Shown: positions 17,910-26,573 of the stretch, piece by piece
How positions within the stretch are numbered: the stretch's first letter is position 1
Layout of the letters: each line of letters begins with the position of its first letter
NCBI GenBank assembly: GCA_000525025.1
Contig: JCKJ01000001.1
Coordinates: 2,542,001-2,606,000 of the forward strand
DNA: 64,000 bases
DNA from: Methylophilaceae bacterium 11
Lineage (GTDB): Bacteria; Pseudomonadota; Gammaproteobacteria; Burkholderiales; Methylophilaceae
Reading direction: 5' to 3'
Notes under the pieces: model-generated
What the model was told of the DNA's origin: nothing
Databases searched by the model: none
What the model saw: only the letters and a program-made list of their open reading frames with translations
Made by a program: the position numbers and the translations under genes

Positions 17910-18233
17910 ATTGAAATTGTAAGTAACATTTATAGAAAGATAATGATGTGCAGCCAACCAAATAGCACATACACAATCTAAATATTGTTACTCCAAAATT
18001 AAGACTGCAGCAGCTCTAATTGAACTGGCATTTTATAGTGAATTGCCGTAAATGTCTTAAAAAACAGCATGGTATTCGTGAACGCATGTATAAAAACTGC
18101 ATCTAAAAACCACTAAAAATGGCTAGCTACATTGACCATGACAACGCAGATAGTCCATTACAAGCCACATTCAGATGAACTTATATCACAAGCCCGTTCT
18201 CTAAAATTGAGTTAAATTACATTTAGGTACCGC
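17910..18233. promoter_or_regulatory. Divergent intergenic region upstream of the APE operon
   Basis: These 324 bases separate the leftward pigment operon from a rightward DUF3617 gene and carry no convincing ORF. The sequence is AT-rich. The best minus-strand sigma-70-like site is annotated separately. I saw no clear inverted repeat that could serve as a named operator, and no regulator gene is adjacent. Confidence 0.5.
18032..18060 (-). promoter_or_regulatory. Candidate sigma-70 promoter of the APE operon
   Basis: On the minus strand TTAAGA (18060-18055) and TATAAA (18037-18032) are separated by exactly 17 bases. They match the -35 consensus at 4 of 6 positions and the -10 consensus at 5 of 6. 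The site would give a leader of about 120 bases before apeC. It was found by eye only. Confidence 0.4.
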
Positions 18234-18758
18234 ATGCATTCATTACGTTTTGGCTTGTCACTGTCAGCATTACTATTTGTCACCATTGCCCACGCCGCTG
18301 ATTACAATATGCAACCCGGGCTATGGGAAGTCACTACAAGCTCTGATTTGTTGCGCTTGGTTCCACATATTCCATCTGGTCAAATGCAAGACATTGAAGC
18401 GCTCGCCAAAGACTATGGTGTGGATATGCCTCAAATCGCAAATGGCGCAGCCATTTCCAAAGTATGTATCACGCAAGAAATGGCAAATCAGAAAACCCTG
18501 CCCAACTTCTACCAGGCGCAGGCGGGTTGCACCACACAAAACGCTAACCGCTCCGGCAATCACTACCAGCTGGCGTTTAGCTGCAATGGTGCAGATTTAA
18601 AAGGCAATGGTTCCGCAGAAGGCAATCTCACGAGTGCGCAACACTTTACCGGTCAATCCCGATTTAGTGGCACATTACAAGGCAACCCGGTGAATGAAAA
18701 AGCGGACATTCAGGCTAAATGGCTTAACACCAGCTGCGGCGATACGCCGCCGATGTAA
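18234..18758 (+). CDS. DUF3617 family periplasmic protein
   Basis: A 174-residue protein with a signal peptide (LSALLFVTIAHA-AD), then the family opening MQPGLWEVTTSSD. It has four Cys in the mature part (VCITQEMA, AGCTTQN, FSCNG, TSCGD), suitable for two disulfides. DUF3617 proteins are beta-rich periplasmic proteins of unknown role. It reads away from the pigment operon and faces the protease gene, so it appears monocistronic. Confidence 0.8.
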   Translation: MHSLRFGLSLSALLFVTIAHAADYNMQPGLWEVTTSSDLLRLVPHIPSGQMQDIEALAKDYGVDMPQIANGAAISKVCITQEMANQKTLPNFYQAQAGCTTQNANRSGNHYQLAFSCNGADLKGNGSAEGNLTSAQHFTGQSRFSGTLQGNPVNEKADIQAKWLNTSCGDTPPM

Positions 18759-18817
18759 TCGCTACCTAGTTGGCTATATTTGAATAGGATAATGCAAACG
18801 GCTACCGTCTAGCTTTA

Positions 18818-19834
18818 TTAGCTACCTAGTTTTAACTGCTTTATTTTTAAAGCGATATTCTCGCCTTCATCTTGGTTAAGATCTTTCACAGGGGCTTCCA
18901 GTGATTCCAATGCCATGACATCTTTTTGTGCGAATGCCACGCGCGACAATGCCAGCATGGCATCTAAATCGCGTCGGTTGAGTTGATAAGCTTTGTTTAA
19001 ATGTAGCTTGGCCAATTCAAGCTCGCCAGTGCCTTCTTCTGCCACCCCTAAAAAATACCAAGCATCTACTGAGTTAGGCTCTTGCACTATCCACTGATTG
19101 GCGATGCCCTTTAAGGTGCCCCATTCTTTGTTTTGAAATGGAATCACCACCTGCATAAAATATGGCCGCTGCTCTAGCGGTAAAGCCCAAAACGGCACTT
19201 CTTGCGTTTTAAGGCTATAGACTTCCGGTGCTTCCATCAGCTCTTTTATCCATTCCACGGGTAAGCTATAGAAAAAGCCATCGTGTCCCGGGCTTTTAAA
19301 TGTAGTAATGCCAATTAAATTGAAGTGCTCGTCAAACAGCGCACCACCGCTAGAGCCCATGGCAAACGAGGCATCTGAACGCACAATCAAGCTGCCATCG
19401 TACATATACTTACCTTTGATATTGCCATACGAAGGTTGCGGCACGTTCGCCCCTGCCGGAAAACCAAGGCTGAACACCTCTTCTTCATACTGTAATGTAC
19501 TGCTATCGCGCATAGGCAGCGGCGTAAAGGGTAAGGGATCAAATTTCAGTAAGCACAAATCGCGGCGCCAGTTGGCTTTAATTGCAATCGGGCGATAGCC
19601 GTCTCTAAATTTAGCAATATTGGCACCATTGGTATTGGCAATCACATGGCAATTGGTCGCCACATATTCTTTACTCACCACAACGCCTGACCCACGCCCG
19701 TTGTCACCACTTGGTAGCTCGGTGGTCACCATGACAATGGAATGGCCTAAATTTAGCGTATCGGCAAAGTTAGGCCTGGCTGCGACCATCTGGGCACATC
19801 CCATCAGTGCGAGAAACAATATTGACCGGTGCAC
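18818..19834 (-). CDS. Trypsin-like serine protease with C-terminal TPR-like helices
   Basis: The GTG at 19834 is preferred because AGAGGA lies five bases upstream and it gives a clean signal peptide (HRSILFLALMGCAQMVAA). An ATG at 19876 only adds an unlikely leader. The S1C protease triad is visible: His in ATNCHVIAN, Asp in WRRDLCLLKF and Ser in AMGSSGGALFDE. After about residue 230 the chain is helical with tetratricopeptide-like pairs (NSVDAWYFLGVAEEGTGELELAKLHLNKAYQLNRRDLDAM). There is no PDZ domain, unlike DegP. It probably acts on periplasmic proteins, with the TPRs binding a partner; the substrate is unknown. Confidence 0.8.
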   Translation of the reverse strand: MHRSILFLALMGCAQMVAARPNFADTLNLGHSIVMVTTELPSGDNGRGSGVVVSKEYVATNCHVIANTNGANIAKFRDGYRPIAIKANWRRDLCLLKFDPLPFTPLPMRDSSTLQYEEEVFSLGFPAGANVPQPSYGNIKGKYMYDGSLIVRSDASFAMGSSGGALFDEHFNLIGITTFKSPGHDGFFYSLPVEWIKELMEAPEVYSLKTQEVPFWALPLEQRPYFMQVVIPFQNKEWGTLKGIANQWIVQEPNSVDAWYFLGVAEEGTGELELAKLHLNKAYQLNRRDLDAMLALSRVAFAQKDVMALESLEAPVKDLNQDEGENIALKIKQLKLGS

Positions 19835-19927
19835 AATCACTCCTCTTATCATCATTAAGTCGTAGCCGTTCTGCATTTTATGGTGCTGCTACTGTGGCTA
19901 ATAGGACTATAGTCACATAAGGTTTGT

Positions 19928-20515
19928 TCACTTAAATAACCAGTTGCGCACCAGCTTGGTATAGCGCGGCATTACTATGTACACCATTAGCCACACCACA
20001 ATTGCCGTGATAATCAGCACATCTACATAATGATTTGTGGGCAAGCCCAATTGTCTGAGCAATGGCACCAGCAATAGCGGCAGGCATGATACCAAGGGAT
20101 AGATGGCAGACCATGTAATTAGAAACTGCTTCCACCGCACTGGGATTTTGGCTTTGGCACCCTCTGGGGCAAACCAGAAATCTAAGCCACTTCTGATATA
20201 AAAATCATCACTTCCAACACGCATGTTTTCTGTTTTAGCAATTAGTTGCTTGCGTGCATCAGACGTCATCCACTGCTTTAGGTGTTGTTCTGTGTCATAA
20301 CGGATAATGATGGTGTAAGTATCAGTAATTCCGCTGATTGGGCGAACCACGTGCAAATCTAGCAAGCCCTCTGAGGCTTTGCACACTGGACCAATCTCGT
20401 TTAGCCAAGCCTCATACTCTGGCTGTTTGCCTGCCAGTACGCGGTGCGTAATGACGACAGATGCGCCTTGGGCTCCATTTTGGTCTAATAAGTGTTCTGG
20501 CATTGATTTAGCCAT
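19928..20515 (-). CDS. Antibiotic biosynthesis monooxygenase domain with C-terminal membrane helices
   Basis: The 195-residue protein has an ABM dimeric alpha/beta-barrel domain in the first ~110 residues (VVITHRVLAGKQPEYEAWLNEI, LLDLHVVRPISGITDTYTIIIRYDT). Two transmembrane helices follow (FLITWSAIYPLVSCLPLLLVPLL and VDVLIITAIVVWLMVYIVMP). ABM domains act on small hydrophobic molecules without a fixed cofactor; tethering to the membrane suggests a lipid-soluble substrate. The substrate is unknown. It lies between a protease and a LysR gene on the same strand and seems independent of both. Confidence 0.8.
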   Translation of the reverse strand: MAKSMPEHLLDQNGAQGASVVITHRVLAGKQPEYEAWLNEIGPVCKASEGLLDLHVVRPISGITDTYTIIIRYDTEQHLKQWMTSDARKQLIAKTENMRVGSDDFYIRSGLDFWFAPEGAKAKIPVRWKQFLITWSAIYPLVSCLPLLLVPLLRQLGLPTNHYVDVLIITAIVVWLMVYIVMPRYTKLVRNWLFK

Positions 20516-20571
20516 GCTGACGATTTCCCTTCATGATCAAATATATTCAGTCTTATTGATGTCTTAGTATT

Positions 20572-21474
20572 TTATGCTATCTGCGCATCTTGAAAGCTGA
20601 CACTTAATATAGTGTGTGCCAAATCAATAAAAGCACGCAGTTTGGGTGGCATATAACGCTGTTGCGGGTATACCAAATGCAACGGATCTTTGCGACCTTG
20701 CCATGCAGGCAGCACACGCTGCAAACGCTTATCAGCCACGGCTGTTTTACAAATATACGTGGGTAATAAAGCCACGCCTTGGCTATTACTGGCCATGGCA
20801 TGTACAACGCCTATGCTATTGACCATGGTTTTACCAGAAAGCGGAATGGTCATGCTGCCACCCACCTGCTGTAAAGTCCAACTCTCACGCCCCATCGGGC
20901 TAAATTGAATGCAGCGGTGCTGAATCAGGTCTTGCGGCTCGCGCAACGCTGGTGCTTGCGCCAGATAGTCTGCGCTGGCAAAGGCAGCCCATTGTATATC
21001 GCCTAATGATTTAGCAATCAGGCTAGAGTCTTGCAGTTCTCCTGTGCGAATCGCCACATCCACACCCTCGGCGATCAAATCCACATAACGGTCGGTTAAT
21101 AACAACTCCAACTCCAATGCCGGGTACACCGCTTGTACCTGCTGCACTAGCTCACCCAATAAGTTATCACCTAAATCGGCAGGGGCTGTAATTTTTAACT
21201 TACCTTGCGGCAAGGCTTTGGTGGCACTGACTGCCGCCTCGGCTTCGTGCAGGTGGCCTAAGCCCAAAACAGCATGTTCAAAATAGGTTTTACCTGCTTC
21301 GGTCAAGTGCAAGCGCCTGGTGGTGCGCTGCAATAAGGTCGTGCCCAAGCGTTGTTCTAGTCTGGCCACGCGCGTACTTACTGTAGAAGTAGGCAACTGT
21401 AACTGCCGTGCTGCCGCACTAAAGCTGCCCACTTGTACCACTTTAACGAACATGGCGGTTTCGTTCAAATCCAT
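20572..21474 (-). CDS. LysR-family transcriptional regulator
   Basis: A 300-residue regulator with an N-terminal winged helix-turn-helix (FVKVVQVGSFSAAARQLQLPTSTVSTRVARLEQRLG) and a periplasmic-binding-like effector domain (LKITAPADLGDNLLGELV, GVDVAIRTGELQDSSLIAKSLG). It is divergent from the pirin and isochorismatase genes, which are its probable targets. A 14-base palindrome with the LysR T-N11-A layout lies in the intergenic region close to its own start. The ligand cannot be told from sequence. Confidence 0.88.
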   Translation of the reverse strand: MDLNETAMFVKVVQVGSFSAAARQLQLPTSTVSTRVARLEQRLGTTLLQRTTRRLHLTEAGKTYFEHAVLGLGHLHEAEAAVSATKALPQGKLKITAPADLGDNLLGELVQQVQAVYPALELELLLTDRYVDLIAEGVDVAIRTGELQDSSLIAKSLGDIQWAAFASADYLAQAPALREPQDLIQHRCIQFSPMGRESWTLQQVGGSMTIPLSGKTMVNSIGVVHAMASNSQGVALLPTYICKTAVADKRLQRVLPAWQGRKDPLHLVYPQQRYMPPKLRAFIDLAHTILSVSFQDAQIA

Positions 21475-21491
21475 CTGCGTTGATCCAATTG

Positions 21492-21505
21492 TTCATTTAA
21501 ATGAA
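21492..21505. promoter_or_regulatory. LysR-type operator palindrome
   Basis: TTCATTTAAATGAA is a perfect 14-base palindrome containing T-N11-A, 18 bases upstream of the LysR start codon and about 85 bases upstream of the pirin gene. That is the usual place for a regulator's binding site controlling both directions. Confidence 0.5.
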
Positions 21506-21588
21506 AAATGTTTTCACATTTAACCATCTATTCAAATAAAAGTCATGCGCCTATAGTCACACCATCAACAGCAAATAAGGAGCGCACC

Positions 21589-22452
21589 ATGAAAAAACTA
21601 GCTTTTATCAAACGTAGCAATGGCAACCATTGGGTAGGCGATGGTTTTCCAGTACAGAGCATTTTCTCTTATCGCGATATTTACCAAGAGATGTCACCGT
21701 TCTTGCTGATGGACTACGCTGGTCCAGCCAACTTTGAGCCTACCACTGAGCGCAGAGGCGTTGGCCAACACCCGCACCGCGGTTTTGAAACGGTGACCAT
21801 TGTGTATGAAGGCGAAGTATCACATCACGACTCCACCAATGCGGGCGGTACGATTGGCCAAGGTGAGGTGCAATGGATGACGGCCGGTGCTGGTATTGTG
21901 CATGAGGAATACCACGGCGACGACTACGCTAAACGCGGTGGTGCGCTGGAAATGATACAGCTTTGGGTGAATTTACCGGCCAAAGACAAAATGACCAAAC
22001 CTGGCTACCAAGGCATTACTCGCAGCCAAATCCCAGAAGTCGCGCTGGAAAACGGTGCTGGCACTGTGCGTGTGATTGCAGGTGCGCTTGATGGCCATCA
22101 AGGCCCAGCCAACACTTTTAGCCCGATGAATGTGTGGGATATGCGCTTGCAGGCAGGTGGTAGTACACGACTCACTTTTAACGAAGGTGAAACCACTGCG
22201 CTGTTTGTACTGAAAGGCGCCATCAAGTTGGGCGATGTACACATCATTCGTCCATCTGAATTGGCCGTGATGCAACGTGAAGACAGTGAGTTAGTGATTG
22301 AGGCACAGCAAGATTCTGTTGTGCTATTACTCAACGGCGCACCGTTGAACGAACCAGTTGTTGGACATGGCCCATTTGTGATGAACACTTGGGAGGAAAT
22401 TGACCAAGCCGTTAACGATTACAACAGCGGCCGCTTCACATTAACCGCATAA
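21589..22452 (+). CDS. Pirin family protein
   Basis: The ATG at 21589 has AAGGAG seven bases upstream and gives 287 residues; an earlier in-frame start at 21508 is rejected. It is a bicupin: the N-terminal cupin holds the metal-binding HPHRGFETVT motif and a second His in the GIVHEEYH segment, and the C-terminal cupin has lost these ligands, as is normal for pirins. Bacterial pirins include quercetinase-type dioxygenases and regulators, and the specific role is not known. It is followed 40 bases later by an isochorismatase-like gene and is divergent from a LysR gene, so the two are probably induced together. Confidence 0.85.
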   Translation: MKKLAFIKRSNGNHWVGDGFPVQSIFSYRDIYQEMSPFLLMDYAGPANFEPTTERRGVGQHPHRGFETVTIVYEGEVSHHDSTNAGGTIGQGEVQWMTAGAGIVHEEYHGDDYAKRGGALEMIQLWVNLPAKDKMTKPGYQGITRSQIPEVALENGAGTVRVIAGALDGHQGPANTFSPMNVWDMRLQAGGSTRLTFNEGETTALFVLKGAIKLGDVHIIRPSELAVMQREDSELVIEAQQDSVVLLLNGAPLNEPVVGHGPFVMNTWEEIDQAVNDYNSGRFTLTA

Positions 22453-22492
22453 GATTAAATGCAATTAACCAAATCACCACAGGAGAATGAAA

Positions 22493-23119
22493 ATGAGCAC
22501 ACCATATGTACGTTTAGATAGAAATAATGCAGCGGTATTACTGGTAGACCACCAAGCCGGGCTGTTGTCACTGGTACGTGATATCGACCCGGACCGCTTT
22601 AAAAACAATGTATTGGCGCTGGCCGATGCGGCTAAGTACTTTAACTTGCCCACCATCTTAACTACAAGCTTTGAGACTGGCCCCAATGGCCCGCTCATGC
22701 CAGAACTCAAAGCCATGTTCCCGGATGCGCCTTACATTGCACGCCCCGGCCAAATTAACGCCTGGGATAACGAAGATTTTGTCAAAGCCATTAAAGCCAC
22801 AGGCAAAAAGCAGCTGATTATTGCTGGCGTGGTGACCGAGGTCTGCGTTGCTTTTCCGGCACTCTCTGCGCTGGAAGAAGGCTTTGAAGTATTTGTCATT
22901 AGCGATGCTTCCGGTACCTTTAATGAACTGACACGTGATGCAGCTTGGGATCGTATGTCTGCCGCGGGTGCGCAGTTGATGACGTGGTTTGGTGCGGCTT
23001 GTGAACTACACCGCGATTGGCGTAATGATATCGAGGGTTTGGGCACCTTATTCTCTAACCATATTCCGGATTACCGCAACTTGATGACCGCTTTCAACAC
23101 ACTTAACACCCAAAAATAA
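22493..23119 (+). CDS. Isochorismatase-like hydrolase (YcaC-type)
   Basis: The second ATG at 22493 is chosen, with AGGAG seven bases upstream, giving 208 residues. Catalytic features of the cysteine hydrolase fold are visible: Asp in LLVDHQAGLL, Lys in GKKQLIIAGV, and Cys in VVTEVCVAFPAL. The closest type is YcaC, an octameric hydrolase of unknown substrate often paired with pirin genes under LysR control, as seen here. Possible roles include hydrolysis of an amide or vinyl ether in detoxification. Confidence 0.83.
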   Translation: MSTPYVRLDRNNAAVLLVDHQAGLLSLVRDIDPDRFKNNVLALADAAKYFNLPTILTTSFETGPNGPLMPELKAMFPDAPYIARPGQINAWDNEDFVKAIKATGKKQLIIAGVVTEVCVAFPALSALEEGFEVFVISDASGTFNELTRDAAWDRMSAAGAQLMTWFGAACELHRDWRNDIEGLGTLFSNHIPDYRNLMTAFNTLNTQK

Positions 23120-23152
23120 CTGAGCACGTTTAGCTCAGCGCAAAACTTGATT

Positions 23153-23186
23153 GACGAGGTGCACTGGCAGATGCCAGTCCCTCGTC
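23153..23186. other. Two-part hairpin after the isochorismatase gene
   Basis: GACGAGG (23153-23159) pairs with CCTCGTC (23180-23186). Inside it ACTGGCA (63-69) pairs with TGCCAGT (72-78), leaving small bulges. There is no T-run after it, so a classical terminator is not certain. A weaker hairpin (CTGAGC/GCTCAG) starts at 23120, just after the stop codon. Confidence 0.45.
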
Positions 23187-23376
23187 ATTAAAGCGATGGC
23201 GCAAGCGTTTTGCCAACACGCCAACAAATGAATAAGCCTTAGCCCACCTTTTATTGCACAACCAAGTCTGAGAAGTTAGTCATAAAAGGTTCATGCAACT
23301 TTAGCCCACACTCGCTTATCATACCTATGTGACAAAATGATGAAATAAATTCAAAAAAGAACAAAGGAGACAAATC

Positions 23377-23646
23377 ATGAAAAGAATTTTACGTTTTGCA
23401 CCCCTGTTAATGCTTATTTCTTGCGCCAGCGTACAATCCACCACCATTGATCATAACGGCATACAAACGCATACCTTCAGTTGTAGTGAGTTTAATAACG
23501 GTGTAGAGAAATGTAAGGCCAAGGCACAAGAACTTTGCGTCAATGACTACAAGACGGTATCGCAACATAAAGAGGTATACCCCGATGCAGGCGATGGCAT
23601 TTACATGCCGCCAAGACACCACTTTGTGATTCAATGCAAAACCTAA
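23377..23646 (+). CDS. Small putative lipoprotein
   Basis: An 89-residue protein with AAAGGAG before the ATG and a good lipobox (LLMLISC, Cys16), so it is likely lipid-modified. The mature part has four further Cys (FSCSEFNN, EKCKAK, ELCVND, IQCKT), enough for two disulfides, and a PPRHHFVIQC end resembling small conserved lipoproteins of proteobacteria. No function is known. It stands alone between two other transcription units. Confidence 0.7.
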   Translation: MKRILRFAPLLMLISCASVQSTTIDHNGIQTHTFSCSEFNNGVEKCKAKAQELCVNDYKTVSQHKEVYPDAGDGIYMPPRHHFVIQCKT

Positions 23647-23680
23647 CGCAGCGTTTTATCACACTGGCTTGAATATTATA

Positions 23681-23702
23681 TTAGGCGGATTCACCCGCCT
23701 AA
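23681..23702. terminator. Bidirectional terminator-like hairpin
   Basis: TTAGGCGG and CCGCCTAA form an 8-bp stem around a 6-base loop, between the ends of the convergent lipoprotein and AEC transporter genes. In the leftward direction it is followed by an AT-rich run; rightward there is no T-run. Confidence 0.55.
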
Positions 23703-23703
23703 A

Positions 23704-24621
23704 CTAACCTGAGAGCACGTGAAACCAAATGGTTAACGTTGCAATGCTCAGTATGCTGGTTAAAAACACCGCGGCCGCATATAGCGCGCCATCTAGCTGG
23801 TAACGTTCACAAATCACAATGCCAAAAATCATGGTGGGCATGGCGGCAAGCAGTACCACCGCGGTTAACGTGCTGGATTCCAACCCCAGCGTACTACCAA
23901 CACCCAACGCCACCAGTGGCGCTATTACCAAAGCAATCACGCATACCGGCAATAGCATGGGGATAAAACGTGTCTGCAAGGTATCCCAACGGATACTCAT
24001 ACCCAAGGCAATCAACATCAGCGGCACCACACCGCCGGATAAGTTTTCTAAAGCATGCGCAAGCAATTCTGGCTGGGGCGTATGAGTGATATTCAGCACG
24101 CTAGCAATCGCCAGCGCCCACAATGGTGGCACGCGCATCAGTTCTTGTAATGGATGAATCTTGTCCTGTGTGTTGCCAAAACGATGCGCGATTAATATGC
24201 CTGCGGTTAACAGCACGGGCGTGCAGGCAAGCAAATCAAACTTCAACACCACTACTTGCGTCCAATCACCAAGCACTTGCCCGGTGACCGGCAGCCCTAA
24301 ATAGGTGGCGTTTGGAAAAGTAGCGGCCAACAACAATGCGCCTTGTTGCGGACGCGACACATTCAGGCATTTCAAACACAGCCACATCAACAACATGGAT
24401 ACTGCCAGTGTGGACAATGCAGTCAGTGAGATTTTGAGGCTGCTGGCGTCAAATGGTGCTTGCCAGATCACATGTAATACCAAGGCTGGCAGCAAGATAT
24501 AAAACACTAAATCGGTAAGCGCACGCCGATGCGCAATGGCTGCAATATGTGCAGGCGCAAACCGTTGCCAAAGTACGCCTACGGCAATCAGCAACGCCAT
24601 TTGTAGCATGACCATTAACAT
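23704..24621 (-). CDS. AEC family transporter (auxin efflux carrier type)
   Basis: The ATG at 24621 has AGGA seven bases upstream; the frame extends one codon further to TTG. The 305-residue product has about ten hydrophobic helices in two halves, with the AEC hallmarks ATFPNATYLGLPVTGQVLG in the first half and AAMPTMIFGIVICERY in the second. Bacterial members export or import carboxylates such as malate, or other small anions. The substrate cannot be predicted. Confidence 0.85.
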   Translation of the reverse strand: MLMVMLQMALLIAVGVLWQRFAPAHIAAIAHRRALTDLVFYILLPALVLHVIWQAPFDASSLKISLTALSTLAVSMLLMWLCLKCLNVSRPQQGALLLAATFPNATYLGLPVTGQVLGDWTQVVVLKFDLLACTPVLLTAGILIAHRFGNTQDKIHPLQELMRVPPLWALAIASVLNITHTPQPELLAHALENLSGGVVPLMLIALGMSIRWDTLQTRFIPMLLPVCVIALVIAPLVALGVGSTLGLESSTLTAVVLLAAMPTMIFGIVICERYQLDGALYAAAVFLTSILSIATLTIWFHVLSG

Positions 24622-24815
24622 CAAAAATTCCTAATCACTATCAAACCAGATGTTAGCAACAGCACGCATAAAGCGATAGCTATTGCATGTACAAAATCAA
24701 TTAATCACAGAATGTGCGATTCTGAATTCCTGCAAATCATCTCATTTAGGCGAACAATACAAAGCAAACTCTGTCATTCTTAGCAGCGTTAGCTTTTTGT
24801 TTTTAAGGAGATAGA

Positions 24816-25859
24816 ATGAAATCAGTCGCCTATGGTGTGCAAAACGCCACCTCACCCGTGGCCCCTATGAGTATCGATCGCCGCGAACCCGGCCATCACG
24901 ATGTGCTCATTGATATTTTGTATTGCGGCATTTGCCATTCCGATATTCATCAAGCCAGAAACGAATGGGGTGGCAGCTCGCTTTACCCCATGGTGCCAGG
25001 CCATGAGATTGTGGGCAGGGTTAGCCGAATAGGCAGTCATGCCACTAAATTTAAAGTTGGCCAATTGGTGGGCGTGGGCTGTATGGTGGATTCTTGCCGC
25101 CATTGTGAAGCCTGCCATGATGGGGTAGAACAATATTGCGATGACTCCGTGTTTACCTACAACGCCAAAGACCCCAAACACGGCGGACTGACGTTTGGTG
25201 GTTATGCCGAGCGCATTACTGTGGATGAAAACTATGTGGTGAATGTGCCGGAAAATCTGGATACCAAAGCGGTTGCGCCTTTGCTATGTGCAGGCATTAC
25301 CTTGTACTCACCCCTCAAACACTGGAACGTACAACCCGGCCAAAAAGTCGGCATTATCGGCTTGGGTGGTTTAGGGCACATGGGGGTAAAACTCGCCGCT
25401 GCCATGGGTGCCAAAGTGGTGATGATTACCACTTCTGCCAGCAAAGCCGTGGATGCTGAACGCTTAGGCGCAAGTGAAGTGCTTATTTCTAAAAATCCGG
25501 ATGACATGGCCAAACATGCTGCCAGCTTTGACCTGATTATTGATACCGTGCCTGTTGCGCATGATTTAAACCCGTATATTGCTTTGCTTAAACGTGACAA
25601 GACCTTGGTATTGGTCGGTCCGCTAGACCCATTAGAGATGCACGGTGCCAATTTGATTACCAAACGCCGCCATGTGGCAGGTTCTATGATTGGTGGCATT
25701 GCAGAAACACAAGAAATGCTCGATTTCTGCGGCAAGCACAATATTGTCAGCGATGTGGAGATGATTGATGCCCAGTACATTAACGACGCTTATGAGCGCA
25801 TGCTAAAAAGTGATGTGAAATATCGTTTTGTAGTGGATATTGCGTCACTAAAGCAGTAG
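24816..25859 (+). CDS. Zinc-dependent NADP alcohol/aldehyde dehydrogenase (YahK/CAD type)
   Basis: The 347-residue medium-chain dehydrogenase is preceded by AAGGAG. The catalytic zinc ligands are Cys in YCGICHSD, His-Glu in PGHEIVG and a later Cys (LLCAGITLYSP). Structural zinc Cys residues lie in CMVDSCRHCEACHDGVEQYC, and the cofactor motif is GLGGLG. It most resembles the YahK/cinnamyl-alcohol dehydrogenase group, which reduces a wide range of aldehydes. In a methylotroph-like cell it may protect from aldehydes. It appears monocistronic, with a 190-base upstream region. Confidence 0.87.
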   Translation: MKSVAYGVQNATSPVAPMSIDRREPGHHDVLIDILYCGICHSDIHQARNEWGGSSLYPMVPGHEIVGRVSRIGSHATKFKVGQLVGVGCMVDSCRHCEACHDGVEQYCDDSVFTYNAKDPKHGGLTFGGYAERITVDENYVVNVPENLDTKAVAPLLCAGITLYSPLKHWNVQPGQKVGIIGLGGLGHMGVKLAAAMGAKVVMITTSASKAVDAERLGASEVLISKNPDDMAKHAASFDLIIDTVPVAHDLNPYIALLKRDKTLVLVGPLDPLEMHGANLITKRRHVAGSMIGGIAETQEMLDFCGKHNIVSDVEMIDAQYINDAYERMLKSDVKYRFVVDIASLKQ

Positions 25860-25957
25860 GCTTAGAAGTATCAACAGCGTCAAACAAAACACACTTCAAC
25901 CTTACGGGCTGGGGTGTGTCTAAGCAAGAGTGCTAGCGCTAATAAGGAGAACACGCC

Positions 25958-26137
25958 ATGGCAAACGACCTAAAAGACACCAAGCTTGAAGCACATTTAG
26001 ATGCACTTGAAAAACATAAAGCGCTACTGGAGCAACTGCACCTTAACTCCAACGTCCACCTCAACGAAGTCAGTGAATCACTAGAGCAACTCACGCTTAC
26101 GCTAGAAGAGTACCTCAAAATTATTGGCATCCCCTAA
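25958..26137 (+). CDS. Small coiled-coil protein (59 residues)
   Basis: This short gene is easily missed because a longer antisense frame overlaps it. The ATG follows AAGGAG with eight bases of spacing, and the product (MANDLKDTKLEAHLDALEKH then KALLEQLHLNSNVHLNEVSE then SLEQLTLTLEEYLKIIGIP) is almost wholly helical with heptad-like Leu spacing. It is acidic and has no membrane segment. It follows the alcohol dehydrogenase by about 100 bases and may share its transcript. No family is recognised. Confidence 0.65.
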   Translation: MANDLKDTKLEAHLDALEKHKALLEQLHLNSNVHLNEVSESLEQLTLTLEEYLKIIGIP

Positions 26138-26327
26138 TGTACGTCGTTAGTGAATAGTCATTAAGGCTGGACAGATATTCAAGCCGCTTTCTTCAACTAC
26201 CCTTTTATATGCGTATAGGCGCTTTCTTACACACAATTAAGAATCTGCCTTATGTTTCTAATGACTCGATGAGCGTTAAATATGGTTTCGATGTACTCAT
26301 CTTTAATCAATGTTTTAAGGAGCTATG

Positions 26328-26543
26328 ATGAATAGAAATCAAATCGAAGGAAACTGGAAACAACTAAAAGGTAAAGTGAAACAACAGTGGGGTAAATTAA
26401 CTGACGACCAACTGGATGTGATTGAAGGAAAACGCGATGAATTGGCTGGCAAAATCCAAGAAGCCTATGGATGTAGCCAAGAGGAAGCTGAAAAGCAAAT
26501 ATCTCATTGGGAGAAAGTGCAAAAAGACTCTAATCGCCATTAA
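26328..26543 (+). CDS. CsbD family stress protein
   Basis: The second of two adjacent ATGs is preferred by distance from GGAG. The 71-residue product begins MNRNQIEGNWKQLKGKVKQQ and continues WGKLTDDQLDVIEGKRDELA, the diagnostic CsbD (YjbJ) pattern, with a later YGCSQEEAEKQI helix. CsbD proteins are abundant in general stress but their mechanism is unknown. A strong terminator follows directly. Confidence 0.9.
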   Translation: MNRNQIEGNWKQLKGKVKQQWGKLTDDQLDVIEGKRDELAGKIQEAYGCSQEEAEKQISHWEKVQKDSNRH

Positions 26544-26573
26544 TATGGGTTTGATTTAAGTGTGATTGCTCAA

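Noticed and set aside
18768-18833. GCTACCTAGTT direct repeat, two copies about 50 bases apart
   Set aside because: One copy is part of the protease coding end; only 11 bases are shared, so chance is a sufficient explanation.
25939-26130. 63-codon leftward frame after the alcohol dehydrogenase gene
   Set aside because: It is Ser/Leu-rich antisense to the small coiled-coil gene, which has the better ribosome site on the plus strand.
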